A stretch of DNA of 34,538 nucleotides from Deltaproteobacteria bacterium (lineage in GTDB: Bacteria; Desulfobacterota; Syntrophia; Syntrophales; UBA5619): NCBI GenBank assembly GCA_016935075.1, contig JAFGRP010000186.1, forward strand, positions 1 through 34,538, in the 5' to 3' direction. Both the position numbers and the translations under genes were made by a program. The notes below the pieces were generated by a model. The model did not search any database. It worked only from the letters and a program-made list of their open reading frames with translations, and was not told the origin of the DNA. Position 1 is the stretch's first letter. Each line of letters opens with the position of its first letter. This document shows, one piece after another, positions 1 to 8,608 of the stretch.

Positions 1-1104
1 ACCCTGAACCCTCACGGGAGGAGGGAGATCACCATATCGCAGGCGTTCGTGAGCCACGGCTCCATAGGCTACCTGATCCTCAACTCGAACATAAGCACCG
101 TCAAAGGGTACACCAAATTCTACCAGCAGGGGCAGTACAGAGCGGCCATTCCCGCGGTAAGCAACATCAACACCTCAGACCTGTACGTATCCCACATCGC
201 CTCGGACGCCGACTGGTGGACCGGGCTCAGCCTGCTGAACACCACGGCGGCAACGAAGGTTCTGACAATCGCCTTCAGCAACGGCCAGAACAGGCAGATC
301 ACCCTCAATGCCAACGAGCACAGGGCGTTGGACATCGCAAGCCTGTTCAACGACCAGCCGCAGCCAGACATCCAATCGGCGGTGATCTCCAATGCGGGTG
401 GCATCATCGGGCTGGAGCTGTTCGGCAGCCGCGGATGGGGCACCCAGCTGGAGGGGATTCTGCTTACAGACAAAACCGCCTCGACCCTGTACTATCCTCA
501 TGTGGCCGGTGGGGACTGGTGGACCGGCATCGTGGCCTACAACCCTTCTGCTTCGGCATGCACGATCATCATCATGCCCTATACCGTTGACGGTAGCCCT
601 CTGACACCCGCAACGCCTCCTCCCATTGCGGGGAAGGGGAAATACATCGGCGCGGTCTCTACGCTCGGGCTTCCCGATCAGACGGCTTGGTTCAGGATCG
701 ATTCCACGAGTCCCCTTTCCGAGTTCGAGCTTTTCGGCACGACCGACGGCCGGCAGTTGGCGGCCTATACGGGAAACGGCGCGACCGGTTCAAAATCAGG
801 TGTCTTTGCCAAAATCGAGAAGAGCGGCTGGACGGGCATTGCCTTCGTCAACACCGAGGCCAATTCAGCAACCGTGACCCTGACCGCGTATAACGACAAT
901 GGCGATGTGATGGGCACCCAGGTTCTTCCCCCCATTAACGGCCATGCTAAAATAGTCAATAACCCGGAGGTGATCTTTACGCAGGACATCAGTGCTGCCA
1001 CCTATATTACCTATACATCGGACCGGAATGTTATGGGCTTCCAGCTCAACGGCAGCGCGGACGGGACCATGCTCGACGGGTTGCCGAGCCTTGCTGGGTC
1101 TTAA
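1..1104 (+). CDS. Secreted/surface repeat protein, C-terminal part (5' truncated by window edge)
   Basis: Frame +1 is open from base 1 (TLNPHGRREITISQAFVSHG...). Degenerate internal repeats around DWWTGLSLLN, DWWTGIVAYN and GWTGIAFVN. Stop at 1104. Confidence 0.6.
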   Translation, partial: TLNPHGRREITISQAFVSHGSIGYLILNSNISTVKGYTKFYQQGQYRAAIPAVSNINTSDLYVSHIASDADWWTGLSLLNTTAATKVLTIAFSNGQNRQITLNANEHRALDIASLFNDQPQPDIQSAVISNAGGIIGLELFGSRGWGTQLEGILLTDKTASTLYYPHVAGGDWWTGIVAYNPSASACTIIIMPYTVDGSPLTPATPPPIAGKGKYIGAVSTLGLPDQTAWFRIDSTSPLSEFELFGTTDGRQLAAYTGNGATGSKSGVFAKIEKSGWTGIAFVNTEANSATVTLTAYNDNGDVMGTQVLPPINGHAKIVNNPEVIFTQDISAATYITYTSDRNVMGFQLNGSADGTMLDGLPSLAGS

Positions 1105-1161
1105 ACACGAGTGACATGAATTGATCTAATGGAAAAGACTATATATTAAAAGGAGGGTGTT

Positions 1162-2049
1162 ATGTCTCTATCTAAGAGGATTACGGAACGAATTGTCCAG
1201 CAAGTAAAGAGATATCAAGGAATCCTGGCAGACGCAAAGAATCGGGACATTAGCGAATCAGACACGGTTATGATCATAGCTAATATGCTTGCTGATGTTC
1301 TTGGGTATAAAAAGTTTATTGAGATAACAACTGAATATTCTATAAGAGGCACTTATGTCGATCTCGCGGTTAAGGTTGGAAACGAAGTTCGCTTTTTGGT
1401 AGAAGCAAAAGCAATTGGATCCCCCCTTAAAGATGCGCATGTCAAACAAGCCATTGATTATGGCGCAAATCAAGGCATTGAATGGATCATCCTTTCAAAC
1501 GGGGCAATCTGGCAAGTTTATAAGATTCATTTCAAGCAACCCATTGAAAAGACTCTTATCTATGAAGTCGATCTTTTGAATATCAATCCCAAAAACCAAC
1601 AACTTATTGAATGCTTTGGAAATCTCAGCCGCGAAGGTTTTACTCAATCCTCAATGGCTGCATTTTGCCAGCAAAAACAGATCACAAGTAAATTTTCAAT
1701 CGCGGCGATTCTAATGAGCCCTCCAATGTTGATGGCTTTGCGTAGAGAAATTAGACGAATTACCCCAGGTGTAAAAGTCGACGAGGAATTACTCAAAACA
1801 ACCCTCCAATATGATGTACTGAAAAGGGAAGTTGTTGATAGTGATGATGCTAAACAGGTATCCGAGTTATTTAAAAAAGCCTCGCGTTGCATAACTAAAG
1901 CAAAGGCGAAGGATATGTCCGAACCGAAGAAAGCTGCAATTATTCCCTTACCACCAATGGTCCCACCGCCAGTTGAAAAATCATTAGAAAATCTCTCAGA
2001 GGTACCTGGGGAAGGCGGTAAACCACCTAATTCTCATCTGGCTAAGTAA
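1162..2049 (+). CDS. Orphan protein with type I restriction enzyme R N-terminal (HSDR_N-like) domain
   Basis: RBS aggagggtgtt before ATG. Motif TEYSIRGTYVDLAVKVGNEVRFLVEAKAIGSPLKDAHVKQAIDYGANQGIEWIILSNG resembles HSDR_N nuclease-fold proteins. No helicase/translocase region. Confidence 0.6.
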   Translation: MSLSKRITERIVQQVKRYQGILADAKNRDISESDTVMIIANMLADVLGYKKFIEITTEYSIRGTYVDLAVKVGNEVRFLVEAKAIGSPLKDAHVKQAIDYGANQGIEWIILSNGAIWQVYKIHFKQPIEKTLIYEVDLLNINPKNQQLIECFGNLSREGFTQSSMAAFCQQKQITSKFSIAAILMSPPMLMALRREIRRITPGVKVDEELLKTTLQYDVLKREVVDSDDAKQVSELFKKASRCITKAKAKDMSEPKKAAIIPLPPMVPPPVEKSLENLSEVPGEGGKPPNSHLAK

Positions 2050-2279
2050 ATAAAATTGCATAATCAAATTTCATTTGAATTCGGGTCGAAAAATTAAACC
2101 TGTAAAGCAATCGTAAACCATCGTGGAAGTCCCTTATCACAATTTCCGGTACTTAGTTATCACCCCCCTCCACATATCAGCGGAGCTGATGAAGATATGC
2201 TTTGAATGCATCGGTAATTTTGGCAAGAGGGATTGTCGGCATGAAGGGGGAGGGTGAAAATTTCGCACCGGCAGAAAAA

Positions 2280-2335
2280 TGTTTCAAGATGAGAAATATG
2301 AAACAAAATTTATTTCATGAAATATATCGTGAAAT
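2280..2335 (+). promoter_or_regulatory. Two tandem inverted-repeat activator sites (putative enhancer/UAS)
   Basis: TGTTTCA-N12-TGAAACA at 2280-2305 and ATTTCA-N12-TGAAAT at 2312-2335. Same arm core (TTTCA/TGAAA) and spacing; sites are 31 bp apart. Confidence 0.65.
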
Positions 2336-2400
2336 GTTTTCTGTCAGCCCTCTGTAAACAATACTCCAGGTTATCCAAGAGATAGCTTCATTTGAAACCA

Positions 2401-2417
2401 TTGGCACGCTGATTGCT
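2401..2417 (+). promoter_or_regulatory. Sigma-54 (-24/-12) promoter
   Basis: TTGGCACGCTGATTGCT. GG at 2403-2404 and GC at 2415-2416, with 10 nt between; matches TGGCAC-N5-TTGC. Confidence 0.85.
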
Positions 2418-2493
2418 AATTTCTCATAATAGAGCGTGGGTAAATTAAAGATGCTTCTTCATATATCGGATAAGAATCGATGGAAAGGAGATA

Positions 2494-3645
2494 GTGACGT
2501 CCGTGAATCTCTACGAATATCAAGTCAAGAAAATATTTGCGGAGTTTGAAGTTCCCACCCCGAAAGGTTACCTGGTTTTGGATGAGAAACAATTGGATGC
2601 AGCTTATAAAGAACTGGGTGCTGAAAAATGGGGCATAATAAAGGCCCAGGTTCCCGTTGGGGGCAGGGGTAAGGCCGGCGGCATCAAAGTTGTTGATTCA
2701 ATGGATCAGGCGAAAGTTGCGTTTCGATCCATTATGGGAATGGAAATCAAAGGATTAAAGGTCGAAAAGATTTTGGTGGAAGAAAAAATTCGGATTCAAG
2801 ACGAATATTTTTTGAGTTTCACCATAGACCCGGATGCAGAACTCCCCGTACTTTTAATCAGCCCGAAAGGTGGAATGGATATCGAGGAAGTGGCGAGAGA
2901 TTACCCTGAGGCATTGGGCAAATATATTATTGAGCCGCAAAGTGGACTGCCTTCCTATGCAATCATCGCAATGCTGGAAAAGCTGGGTTTCCGGAAAGAT
3001 GTATGGCATCAGATCATCAATGTCACCCGTAAACTCTACAGGGTCTTCCGACAAAGGGAAGCCACGTTGGTGGAAATCAATCCCCTGGTGCTAACCAAAG
3101 AACTTGAACTGATAGCCGCAGATGGAAAGTTAAGCAGTGATGATAATGCCTTGTTTCGCCAACCAGAAATAGAGAAGTTACAGGGTGAATTTAAAGATAT
3201 GGTTTTGAAACGGAAAGGGGTCGATTATGTAGATCTGGGAGACGGTGAGGTTGGTTTGCTTTGTGCCGGCGCCGGTATGACCATGTTGACGATGGATTTG
3301 GTTCAGCAATTGGGGGCGAAGGCGCAGTGTTTCATTGATATGAGCCACGGTATTAACCCGGAAAGTTTTAAGACCGCGCTGGAAGTTTTATATACCACTC
3401 CATCGGTTAAATGTATTCTGTGCAACATGTTTGGTGGGTTGACCCGCATGAATGAGGTTGCAACATCCCTTCTCCAGGCCATGAACGCTCTGGGAGGTAA
3501 ATCTCCGAAGCCGATGGTTATGCGTATTCAAGGGACCAATGCAGAGGAGGGCAGGAAAATTTTAAAAGATGCAGGGTATGAGGCGTACTCGGAATTGGAA
3601 GATACATTACAGTATCTGAAAAAACTGCTGGAGGCGAACAGATGA
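2494..3645 (+). CDS. ADP-forming succinyl-CoA synthetase-like (acyl-CoA ligase) beta subunit
   Basis: GTG start with aaaggag RBS. N-terminus MTSVNLYEYQVKKIFAEFEVPTPKGYL, ATP-grasp KAQVPVGGRGKAGGIKV, C-terminal GGLTRMNEVATSL, SucC-like. Confidence 0.85.
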   Translation: MTSVNLYEYQVKKIFAEFEVPTPKGYLVLDEKQLDAAYKELGAEKWGIIKAQVPVGGRGKAGGIKVVDSMDQAKVAFRSIMGMEIKGLKVEKILVEEKIRIQDEYFLSFTIDPDAELPVLLISPKGGMDIEEVARDYPEALGKYIIEPQSGLPSYAIIAMLEKLGFRKDVWHQIINVTRKLYRVFRQREATLVEINPLVLTKELELIAADGKLSSDDNALFRQPEIEKLQGEFKDMVLKRKGVDYVDLGDGEVGLLCAGAGMTMLTMDLVQQLGAKAQCFIDMSHGINPESFKTALEVLYTTPSVKCILCNMFGGLTRMNEVATSLLQAMNALGGKSPKPMVMRIQGTNAEEGRKILKDAGYEAYSELEDTLQYLKKLLEANR

Positions 3646-4508
3646 GCATCCTGGTCGATAAAAGTACACGTGTGGCAGTTCAGGGCATAACCGGCAAGCA
3701 GGGATCATTTCATACGAGGTTGATGATCGAGGAAGGGACCAACATCGTAGCCGGTGTTGTTCCGGGAAAAGGGGGACAAAATTTCAACGGGATTCCTATC
3801 TATGACACAATTCTTGAAGCAAGAATATATCAGAATGTGGAGGCTTGTATCGGTTTTGTTCCACCGCGTGGGGCCGCACAGAGCATATTGGACGCGGTGG
3901 ACGCCGGCATCGAGGTAATTGTCAATATCGCGGACGGCGTTCCAATAAGTGACATGATGGATATCAAAATAAAACTTAAAGACAGCCATTCCTGGTTGAT
4001 CGGTCCTAATACTCCGGGCATGATAACGCCAAGGCAATGTAAATTGGGCATAATGCCTTCTCGGGCTTACAAGCCGGGCTCGATAGGGGTGATGAGCAGA
4101 AGCGGATCCCTTTCCTATGAAACGTGTGATGAATTGAGTAAGGCCGGTCTTGGAGAGAGTACGGTGGTCGGCATCGGTGGAGACAGAATGCCCGGGACGA
4201 GTTTTCATGCACTGATTCAACTTTTTGAAAACGATCCTGAAACAAAGGGTATTGTCATTCTTGGAGAAATAGGCGGTGTTGCGGAAGAAAAAGCCGCTTC
4301 CGTCATTCAAAAAATAGGCACCAAGCCTGTTGTTGCTCTTATGGGAGGGAAAACTGCTCCGCCGGGGAAAGCCATGGGGCATGCCGGGGCTATTATTACG
4401 CAGGGGAAAGGGACCTTTGAATCAAAGAGTGAGGCTTTTCGCGCCGCAGGTGTCCCGGTTGTGCACACGCCGAAAGATGTCGTCAAGACACTTCTCGATC
4501 GCCTATAG
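3642..4508 (+). CDS. Succinyl-CoA synthetase-like (acyl-CoA ligase) alpha subunit
   Basis: VQGITGKQGSFHTRLMIEEGTNIVAGVVPGKGG and active-site HAGAIITQGKGTFESKSEAFRAAGVPV, SucD-like. Overlaps the upstream stop by 4 nt. Confidence 0.87.
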   Translation: MSILVDKSTRVAVQGITGKQGSFHTRLMIEEGTNIVAGVVPGKGGQNFNGIPIYDTILEARIYQNVEACIGFVPPRGAAQSILDAVDAGIEVIVNIADGVPISDMMDIKIKLKDSHSWLIGPNTPGMITPRQCKLGIMPSRAYKPGSIGVMSRSGSLSYETCDELSKAGLGESTVVGIGGDRMPGTSFHALIQLFENDPETKGIVILGEIGGVAEEKAASVIQKIGTKPVVALMGGKTAPPGKAMGHAGAIITQGKGTFESKSEAFRAAGVPVVHTPKDVVKTLLDRL

Positions 4509-4562
4509 AGCGGTTGTCATATAATGCCTTTAAAGGCAAAATATCGCGAAGGGGGAAATAAT

Positions 4563-5357
4563 ATGGCTTTAATAAAGTATGAAAAGCGGGATAAAATCGC
4601 ATACATTTCTTATAACCGTCCCGAAAAAATGAATTCCCTGAGTCCCGAAATGCTGAACGAGTTGGCTGAGGTATGGCTGGAATTTAGAGAAGATAACGAT
4701 TTATGGGTGGCGATATTGAGCGGCGAGGGCAAAGCATTTTGTACCGGTGCGGATTTTGCGGGATTTGGGGCATTTGATTCATATCCACTCCTGAAGGATC
4801 CGATGCCCTCTACGCCTGTAAATACGTCGCCGGCAGTGCTTGCAAGTCCCAACCGCTACGGCATCACAAAACCGATTGTCGGCGCCATACACGGATATGC
4901 ATTGGGGGGGGGAATGTGGTTGGCCCTGGAGACAGACATCAGGATTGCATCTGCAGACACCGTTTTCGGAATGCCCGAACCCAAATTCGGCAACGCGATC
5001 AAAGTAGCCATTCCGTTTTTGTATCACCTGCCCCCGGCAATCGCTCATGAACTTCTTTATCTGGGCGACCGCATGAGTGCACAAAGGGCTTATGAGGTGG
5101 GTTTAATCAATAGGGTTGCAGCCAACCGCGATGAAGCCATGTCCGTCGCAAAAGAGATTGCAGACAAATTATGCGAGAACGGTCCCCTTGCCGTGCGCGC
5201 CATGAAGGAATCCATTATGAGATGGAGAAACTGGATCTTTCAAGGTCAGTATACTTTCATGGAATATATCTGCGGCCCATCGTGGAAGAGTAAGGATTTT
5301 GAAGAGGGGCGACAAGCCTTTTTGGAAAAGAGAAAACCGGTGTGGAGAGCGGAGTAG
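4563..5357 (+). CDS. Enoyl-CoA hydratase/isomerase family (crotonase) protein
   Basis: NRPEKMNSLSPEMLNELAEVW, GEGKAFCTGADF, GAIHGYALGGGMWLAL. Internal ATG at 4563 has a better RBS (gaaggggg) than the 4524 start. Confidence 0.85.
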   Translation: MALIKYEKRDKIAYISYNRPEKMNSLSPEMLNELAEVWLEFREDNDLWVAILSGEGKAFCTGADFAGFGAFDSYPLLKDPMPSTPVNTSPAVLASPNRYGITKPIVGAIHGYALGGGMWLALETDIRIASADTVFGMPEPKFGNAIKVAIPFLYHLPPAIAHELLYLGDRMSAQRAYEVGLINRVAANRDEAMSVAKEIADKLCENGPLAVRAMKESIMRWRNWIFQGQYTFMEYICGPSWKSKDFEEGRQAFLEKRKPVWRAE

Positions 5358-5412
5358 TCACGTGCCGGTTCATAGACATTAATAAAGAAAATAGTTCATT
5401 AAGGAGGCAAAA

Positions 5413-5886
5413 ATGGGTAATGAATCGTTGGTTGGGCCGGATGCCAAAAAGATGATTGGCGCTGAAACCCCGTTGGGCGGACCGCTCGAAATAGAAAAGG
5501 GGGCGGTACTGAAATATCTCAAAGCTATCGGGGAAACATCCCCTCTCCTTACGGATGAGGAATATGCCAGAAAGAGCAGGCACGGAAAGCTTCAGGTACC
5601 CATTGCTGCATTCGTGGACTACAGCGTGCCTTCGGGTGACGAGAGAGAAATAACATGGACGATCCCGGTTCCCGCAACAAAACGGGTGAGAGGCAAAGAT
5701 GAAATCGAATCGCTCCATCCCATTTATGTAGGCGATACCATCAGAGCGAAAACAAAAGTGATTGATGTTTATGAAAAACAAGGGAAAGAAGAAACCCTGG
5801 TTTTTGTTGTTGCCGAAACCCAGTACATCAACCAGCACAATTCCGTAGTCATGAAGCATCGAATTACAAGCATACGGCGAAAATGA
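5413..5886 (+). CDS. MaoC/FAS1-like dehydratase, N-terminal-domain type
   Basis: RBS aaggagg. FAS1-like dehydratase (hot-dog fold) pattern, e.g. PLEIEKGAVLKYLKAIGETSPLLTDEEYARKS...HPIYVGDTIRAKTKVIDVYEKQGKEETLVFVVAETQYINQ. Confidence 0.65.
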   Translation: MGNESLVGPDAKKMIGAETPLGGPLEIEKGAVLKYLKAIGETSPLLTDEEYARKSRHGKLQVPIAAFVDYSVPSGDEREITWTIPVPATKRVRGKDEIESLHPIYVGDTIRAKTKVIDVYEKQGKEETLVFVVAETQYINQHNSVVMKHRITSIRRK

Positions 5887-5902
5887 CGGAGGAGCATGCA
5901 AT

Positions 5903-6352
5903 ATGAGCACATCACAAGTACACTATGAAGATGTCATAGAAGGAATGGAGCTTCCGGGAATCAGTTATGGCCCTGTTACAACGGAAATGATGGTGCGGTT
6001 CATGGCTGCCCGCAATAATTATCATCCGATCCATTATGATAAAGATTTTGCGAGAGCAGAGGGGCACCCGGATGTATTGGTGGAAGGACCGATGAAATTC
6101 GCCCTTTTTGAAAGGCTGATCAGAGATTGGATGGGCGAAGAAGGCACTCTAAGAAAAATCAGTGCCACCTATAGAGGGATCGATATTCCGGGGAATACCT
6201 TATTGATCAAGGGTAAGGTCATATCGAAAGGCATCGAAGGGGATCAGGGCAGTATTCATTGCGAATTATGGGCGGAAAACCAGACGGGGGCAATGACCAC
6301 AAAGGGCAATGCCGTGGTGATGCTGCCGTTTAAATCGAAGGATGCAACATAA
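5903..6352 (+). CDS. MaoC-like acyl dehydratase/hydratase
   Basis: Hydratase-2-like motif RNNYHPIHYDKDFARAEGHPDVLVEGPMKFALFERLIRDWMG. Sits directly after a partner hot-dog gene. Confidence 0.75.
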   Translation: MSTSQVHYEDVIEGMELPGISYGPVTTEMMVRFMAARNNYHPIHYDKDFARAEGHPDVLVEGPMKFALFERLIRDWMGEEGTLRKISATYRGIDIPGNTLLIKGKVISKGIEGDQGSIHCELWAENQTGAMTTKGNAVVMLPFKSKDAT

Positions 6353-6483
6353 AAAGAGTGGAACAGCGTCGGGGAAAGATAGAAAAAACGTAGAGGATTG
6401 GTATTAGAAAGTTCATTGACATCTCAGATGAAGAAAGGCATTTTAAAGAAAAGGGAATTTGGTACAATTCAAAATATTTAGCG

Positions 6484-6500
6484 GTCAAAATCTTTTTGAC
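6484..6500. promoter_or_regulatory. Perfect 7-bp inverted repeat, possible operator
   Basis: GTCAAAA-TCT-TTTTGAC, 48 nt upstream of the 6549 ORF. Confidence 0.3.
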
Positions 6501-6548
6501 ACATAAAATTCCCTAATCATACGCTATTCCTGCAAAGAAGGTTTTACA

Positions 6549-7304
6549 ATGAGCACTCCGACGGAAATCATGGTCTTTGGACCGGGCGGATCAAGGTCCG
6601 CACTTCTCGCTGCCGCGAAATCCTTTGAGCGCGAAACCGGCAACAAGGTGAAATTCACGTTTGGAACGGGCGGAGGAATCCAGAAGCAGGTGGCTGCTGG
6701 GGGGCTGGCCGATGTGACGGTGCTTCCATCTTCGGCCATCGACGAACTCGAATTAAAAGGGCTCACTGTGCAAGGCACGCGCGTTGAGGTCGGCCGCATC
6801 GGCGTGGGCGTTGGGATCAGGGCAGGAACACCGCGGCCGAAAATCGCCACGACGGAAGAATTCAAACGCTCGCTGCTCGCCGCCAACTCCATTACTTACG
6901 CTGATCCCGCCCATGGTGGCACGTCAGGCACGTACTTCGCGACCGTCGTGCTCGGACGTCTCGGCATCGGGGAACAACTAAAGGCAAAGACTGCCCTCAC
7001 GGCCTTCGGCGGAGATGCCGTCCGGCGCGTGGCAAGCGGCGAATCCGAAATGGTAATCGTCCAGGCAAGCGAGATTACAGCCGTCCCGGGTACGGAGCTT
7101 GTCGGACCTTTACCGGCCGAATTCCGGAAAGATTTTCCCTATGCGGCGGTCGTCCTGAAAGCCAGCAAGTTTCCCAACGTTGCTGAGTCTTTTGTACAGT
7201 TCCTGATATCACGGTTGGGACAGGCGGCTTTTCGCGCAGCCGGTTTTACGGCCTTCCGAATTGCCGCAATGAATTCGAACGCGATTCGAACAATGGGTGG
7301 ATAA
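6549..7304 (+). CDS. ModA-like periplasmic-binding-fold (substrate-binding) protein lacking an obvious signal peptide
   Basis: IMVFGPGGSRSALLAAAKSFERETGNKVKFTFGTGGGIQKQVAAGGLADVTVLPSSAIDEL...GVRAGTPRPKIATTEEFKRSLLAA. Molybdate-binding-protein-like; N-terminus is not hydrophobic. Confidence 0.7.
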   Translation: MSTPTEIMVFGPGGSRSALLAAAKSFERETGNKVKFTFGTGGGIQKQVAAGGLADVTVLPSSAIDELELKGLTVQGTRVEVGRIGVGVGIRAGTPRPKIATTEEFKRSLLAANSITYADPAHGGTSGTYFATVVLGRLGIGEQLKAKTALTAFGGDAVRRVASGESEMVIVQASEITAVPGTELVGPLPAEFRKDFPYAAVVLKASKFPNVAESFVQFLISRLGQAAFRAAGFTAFRIAAMNSNAIRTMGG

Positions 7305-7368
7305 GGCATCGATTTGGATGGCAGCGATAGAAACAGTCCGAAACAAAACAATATGAAAGGAGAGAAAA

Positions 7369-8385
7369 ATGAAAAAATTATTGTTCCTGACGTTGTTTAT
7401 TCTGACAATTATGGTCACCATGGTAACCATTCATGGTGAGAGCTCTGCTAAAGAGGTGATTACGTTAAAAGTGACCCATCAGTGGCCGCAGAATCCGGAG
7501 GATCCCCTGATAGCTACTGCGCTGAAGTTTACAGATGCGATAACAAAAAGGACAAATGGAGAAGTGCAGTTTCAATTTTATCCTGCACAGTCACTCGTGA
7601 AGGCCGGGTCGGCATTTCAGTCCATGCAAAAAGGCGTTGTCGATATGAGCATCTTGCCTTACATTTATGCATCCGGGGTCGTCCCGCAGCTCAACTTTTC
7701 TCAATTTGTCTGCGGCTTCGATAGCCACGATTCATATTTTGCATGGAGAAAGACCAAAGGGTACGATTTCCTGGAAAAAAAGGTGAATGAAGCGGGGGTG
7801 AAATCCTTGGTTTGGTTGCACTATTCGGTAGGATTGGCCAGCAAGGGGAAATATATTGCAACCCCGGCCGACGCCAAGGGCATTCTTGGCAGAGCGAACG
7901 GCGTATATCCGGAACTCCTCTTTACCAATGCCGGGGCAGGAATAACTCCCATGGTATCGTCGGAGATATATACGGCTGCCCAAAGAGGGATGATTCAAGC
8001 GATGGTAACGTCTTCTTCGTCGATGGCGGGGTACAAGCTATTCGAAGTGTTTGATCATTACCTATCACCCCTGGGACCTTGTATAGACTACGGAATGGAG
8101 CCAATATGCATCAGTATGAAGACATGGAACAACAAGTTAAATGATGCACAAAGAAAGGCATTTATCGATGAGATCAACGAAGCGGAAGAATTTGGACTGG
8201 CAAGACTCAAAGAATACGATAAAAAGGTAACAAAAATGTTCCGGGATGCAGGGTGTAAGGTACGGGAAATGACAAAAGAGGAATTTGCACAATGGAAAAA
8301 ACTGGCGAAAGACAAGGTGTGGCCGGAAATGATTAAAAAAGTCCCCGATGCGGAATTCTTCTTTAAAACACTTCCCCAAGATTAG
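7369..8385 (+). CDS. dctP: TRAP transporter substrate-binding protein (DctP family)
   Basis: Signal peptide MKKLLFLTLFILTIMVTMVTIHG. LKVTHQWPQNPEDPLIATALKFTDAITKRTNGEVQFQFYPAQSL; followed by DctQ and DctM genes. Confidence 0.85.
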   Translation: MKKLLFLTLFILTIMVTMVTIHGESSAKEVITLKVTHQWPQNPEDPLIATALKFTDAITKRTNGEVQFQFYPAQSLVKAGSAFQSMQKGVVDMSILPYIYASGVVPQLNFSQFVCGFDSHDSYFAWRKTKGYDFLEKKVNEAGVKSLVWLHYSVGLASKGKYIATPADAKGILGRANGVYPELLFTNAGAGITPMVSSEIYTAAQRGMIQAMVTSSSSMAGYKLFEVFDHYLSPLGPCIDYGMEPICISMKTWNNKLNDAQRKAFIDEINEAEEFGLARLKEYDKKVTKMFRDAGCKVREMTKEEFAQWKKLAKDKVWPEMIKKVPDAEFFFKTLPQD

Positions 8386-8399
8386 ACAGAGGAACCCGT

Positions 8400-8436
8400 T
8401 AAGCAATTCCCCGGCCAGTCCCCGGGGAATTGCTTA
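8400..8436 (+). other. Intercistronic hairpin (15-bp perfect stem, 7-nt loop)
   Basis: TAAGCAATTCCCCGG-CCAGTCC-CCGGGGAATTGCTTA, 15 nt after the dctP stop. No U-tract follows. Confidence 0.85.
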
Positions 8437-8608
8437 CAAAGCCAGACGTCTCCAGAAGGTAAGATTGATTTCAGTTACGGAATACAACCACTCGACATTT
8501 ATGAAAAAGAACGAGTATACTGTTGTGCAACTCCTGAAATAGTTTGAAGAAACCGTTGACGGAGGGAGATTGAAAGTTCAACTGAGATGGGATGAAAAGG
8601 AGAGCGGT

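Larger units (their letters stand above)
2180..2443 (+). repeat. Regulatory direct repeat, copy 1 (UAS pair plus sigma-54 promoter)
   Basis: Near-identical to 12891-13147, including ...TGTTTCAAGATGAGAAATATGAAACAAAATTTATTTCATGAAATATATCGTGAAAT...TTGGCACGCTGATTGC...AGAGCGTGGGTAA. Confidence 0.9.

Noticed and set aside
3705-4382. 225-aa minus-strand ORF opposite the SucD-like gene
   Set aside because: Antisense to a clear SucD-like gene with no recognizable motif or RBS.
5257-5910. 217-aa minus-strand ORF opposite the first MaoC-like gene
   Set aside because: Antisense ORF; the plus strand has RBS and a hot-dog dehydratase pattern.
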